From Azospirillum sp. TSA2s (GTDB lineage: Bacteria; Pseudomonadota; Alphaproteobacteria; Azospirillales; Azospirillaceae), in assembly GCF_004923315.1 (NCBI RefSeq), contig NZ_CP039648.1, positions 283,501-347,500 of the forward strand: DNA of 64,000 nucleotides. The letters run 5' to 3'. The translations under genes and the position numbers were made by a program. The notes below the pieces were generated by a model. It was not told the origin of the DNA. It ran no database searches and saw nothing but the letters and a program-made list of their open reading frames with translations. Within the stretch, counting starts at the first letter, position 1. The number at the start of each line of letters is the position of its first letter. Of this stretch, positions 62,857-64,000 are shown one piece after another.

Positions 62857-63492
62857 TCAGATCAGCTCGACCCGCTGGGCGACCGGTGCGTCCTCCGATC
62901 CGACGGCCAGATAGCGGACGTCCTCGCCGTCGGCGACGATGTCCAGGCCCGACTGGCGCAGGGTCGCACGGTCGAAATAGACGGTCGCGCCATCTTCCCA
63001 CGGCTCGATCAGACCGGACTGGCTGTCCAGATTGTACCAGCGCACCGTGCCGTAGGCCATGGTGGCCGGGCCGGCCGGTTCAGCCTGACGCTCGCGCCGT
63101 TCACGCGGCGGCTTCGGCGGACGGGCAAAGCCCTCGCCGCCATCATCAGGCTGCGCTCCCATGCCGGGAGGCTGGCCCATCGGCTGGGCGGCCGATGCGG
63201 TGGCGCGCGGCGGGCGCTGGTTGCGGGCACGCGGGGCCGGCGGGGTTTCCGGCGGCGTGGCGGAGTGAATGGCGACGACCTGGGGTCCCTTGGCGCCCTG
63301 GGCCAGATCGCAGACGACCGTCGTGCCCTCGACCGGGTTGGGCAGGGAGGCGGCGGCCAGGACCGAAGCGTGCAAGAAAGCCTCTCCGGAGCCATCGGCG
63401 AGGCGGACGAACCCAAAACCCTTTTCCGGCTTGAACCACTTTACCGTCGCGGTGACGTTCGTCGCGGTGACGTTCTTCAACTCTTCGCTCAA
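62857..63492 (-). CDS. Dual cold-shock-domain protein
   Basis: A 211-residue RNA/DNA-binding protein. The first CSD (residues 14-80) has the standard RNP motifs VKWFKPEKGFGFV and AFLHASVL. The second (145-211) is degenerate: GTVRWYNLDSQSGLIEPWED, with VYFDRATL. A Pro/Arg-rich linker joins them. Proteins of this form are frequent in alphaproteobacteria. The start is TTG 63492, preceded by AAAGGGAC. The N-terminus carries a 15-base tandem duplication encoding NVTATNVTAT. Confidence 0.93.
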   Translation of the reverse strand: MSEELKNVTATNVTATVKWFKPEKGFGFVRLADGSGEAFLHASVLAAASLPNPVEGTTVVCDLAQGAKGPQVVAIHSATPPETPPAPRARNQRPPRATASAAQPMGQPPGMGAQPDDGGEGFARPPKPPRERRERQAEPAGPATMAYGTVRWYNLDSQSGLIEPWEDGATVYFDRATLRQSGLDIVADGEDVRYLAVGSEDAPVAQRVELI

Positions 63493-63903
63493 GACAGGTC
63501 CCTTTCACGTCCTGTAGCCGGGGAAGGGCGGCCCTGACGCTGAACTGGGCGCGGCACCGCTGTATGACCAAGAACAAGACCCCGGCGGTGGCAAGCTTAT
63601 CATAAAATTCCAGAAAGTTGCCAGCGTGGCGATGGCCTGTAACTTTGCCGCAATTGCCGGAACCGTATGGGCTTCCGCCCATACCCGCATTGCGCGAGAG
63701 AAGCAGTGTGATTCCAAATCACCATCCACATTCCGGTTTCACAAACAAAATCGGACAAGAACGTTACGAAATTCCGGTGCGTTATCAGGATGGAAATTGC
63801 CGATCTTGCAGTTACAACCTGTCCGTCGGAGGTACTTAAGCTGTAAATAAATTTTTAACTAAAAAATACGACTCATGCCTTCATCAGAACGGAGGAATGA
63901 CTT
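63493..63903. other. Divergent AT-richer region between the cold-shock and beta-helix genes
   Basis: No gene is supported. Positions 63700-63880 are markedly richer in A and T than the rest of the window (for example AAATAAATTTTTAAC at about 63845), fitting promoters or a transferred segment. The part next to the cold-shock gene (about 63500-63610) may be a long leader as in csp genes; TTTTATGATAAG on the minus strand near 63597 is a possible -10 region. Confidence 0.45.
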
Positions 63904-64000
63904 ATGACGACCACCGACCAGACCGCTTTTTTCGTGTCCACCAAGGGCAATGACAGCTGGTCCGGGCGGCTCGCCGCTCCCAACGCCGCCGGCACCGACG
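63904..64000 (+). CDS. Right-handed beta-helix protein, N-terminal fragment (3' end outside window)
   Basis: ATG 63904 has GGAGGA 7 bases upstream. The 32 visible residues contain FFVSTKGNDSWSGRLAAPNA, which matches the opening of right-handed parallel beta-helix (pectate-lyase-like) proteins, usually (F/Y)YVSPxGNDxWSGxLxxPN. No signal peptide is visible, so export would need another route. The strand and position suggest a possible cargo or surface glycan enzyme. Confidence 0.72.
   Translation, partial: MTTTDQTAFFVSTKGNDSWSGRLAAPNAAGTD

Overview
The window reads as chromosomal (or chromid) DNA of a GC-rich alphaproteobacterium of the Rhodospirillales, most likely Azospirillum or a close relative. 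This rests on gene content and arrangement: a NifJ-type pyruvate oxidoreductase, a SUF operon with sufU and sufT under an Rrf2 regulator, hisZ-purA, a dual cold-shock-domain protein, a MASE3 cyclic-di-GMP protein and a tripartite tricarboxylate (Tct) transporter. It also rests on strongly GC-biased codon use, which opens long spurious antisense frames. No database search was run and every family call is from reading the sequence. No rRNA, tRNA, CRISPR array or prophage was seen.

Layout. 1-10 kb: the C-terminal part of pyruvate:ferredoxin oxidoreductase, tagaturonate reductase (uxaB), a LacI regulator, a Tat-exported bicovalent flavin oxidase behind a clean promoter/operator, and pflA-pflB on the minus strand. 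10-16 kb: a HexR-type regulator divergent from pflB with two near-identical palindromic operators between them, a lipoprotein, an RraA-family aldolase, acnB and a higBA toxin-antitoxin pair. 16-25 kb: a minus-strand sugar-acid catabolic cluster (iclR, dgoK, dgoA, tctC, tctB, tctA, an SDR and an MBL hydrolase) divergent from an orphan amino-acid binding protein. 25-30 kb: a large MASE3-PAS-GGDEF-EAL protein, an IsdG-like monooxygenase and a pirin.

30-37 kb: the SUF iron-sulfur operon (Rrf2, sufB, sufC, sufD, sufS, sufU, sufT, sufA). It is split between sufB and sufC by a GIY-YIG nuclease gene bracketed by palindromic repeats. 37-45 kb: a Xre/RES toxin-antitoxin pair, a DUF3618/holin-like/repeat-rich envelope operon, a hypothetical coiled-coil protein and malate synthase G. 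45-54 kb: a TPR-methyltransferase fusion, a PmtA-like methyltransferase, a chemoreceptor, an orphan ParB-like protein, an MBL hydrolase, a second Rrf2 regulator, an SDR without the catalytic Tyr/Lys, and an intact IS4-family element with a 10-bp target duplication inside a palindromic repeat. 54-64 kb: purA, hisZ, phoU, a three-gene set (secreted protein, CHASE2 adenylate cyclase, TpsB outer-membrane transporter), a dual cold-shock protein and the start of a beta-helix protein.

How the genes fit together. The first half concerns central carbon flow around pyruvate, acetyl-CoA and the TCA/glyoxylate routes (nifJ, pflBA, acnB, glcB) plus entry of sugar acids (uxaB, dgoKA). HexR, IclR and LacI are the likely local regulators. 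The middle supplies Fe-S clusters needed by NifJ, AcnB, PflA and the Rrf2 sensors. At least three palindromic repeat families are scattered between genes. They carry nested insertions, and one of them brackets the GIY-YIG gene. The most interesting candidates for follow-up are that cassette, the HexR-like operators at pflB, and the cyclase/two-partner-secretion operon.
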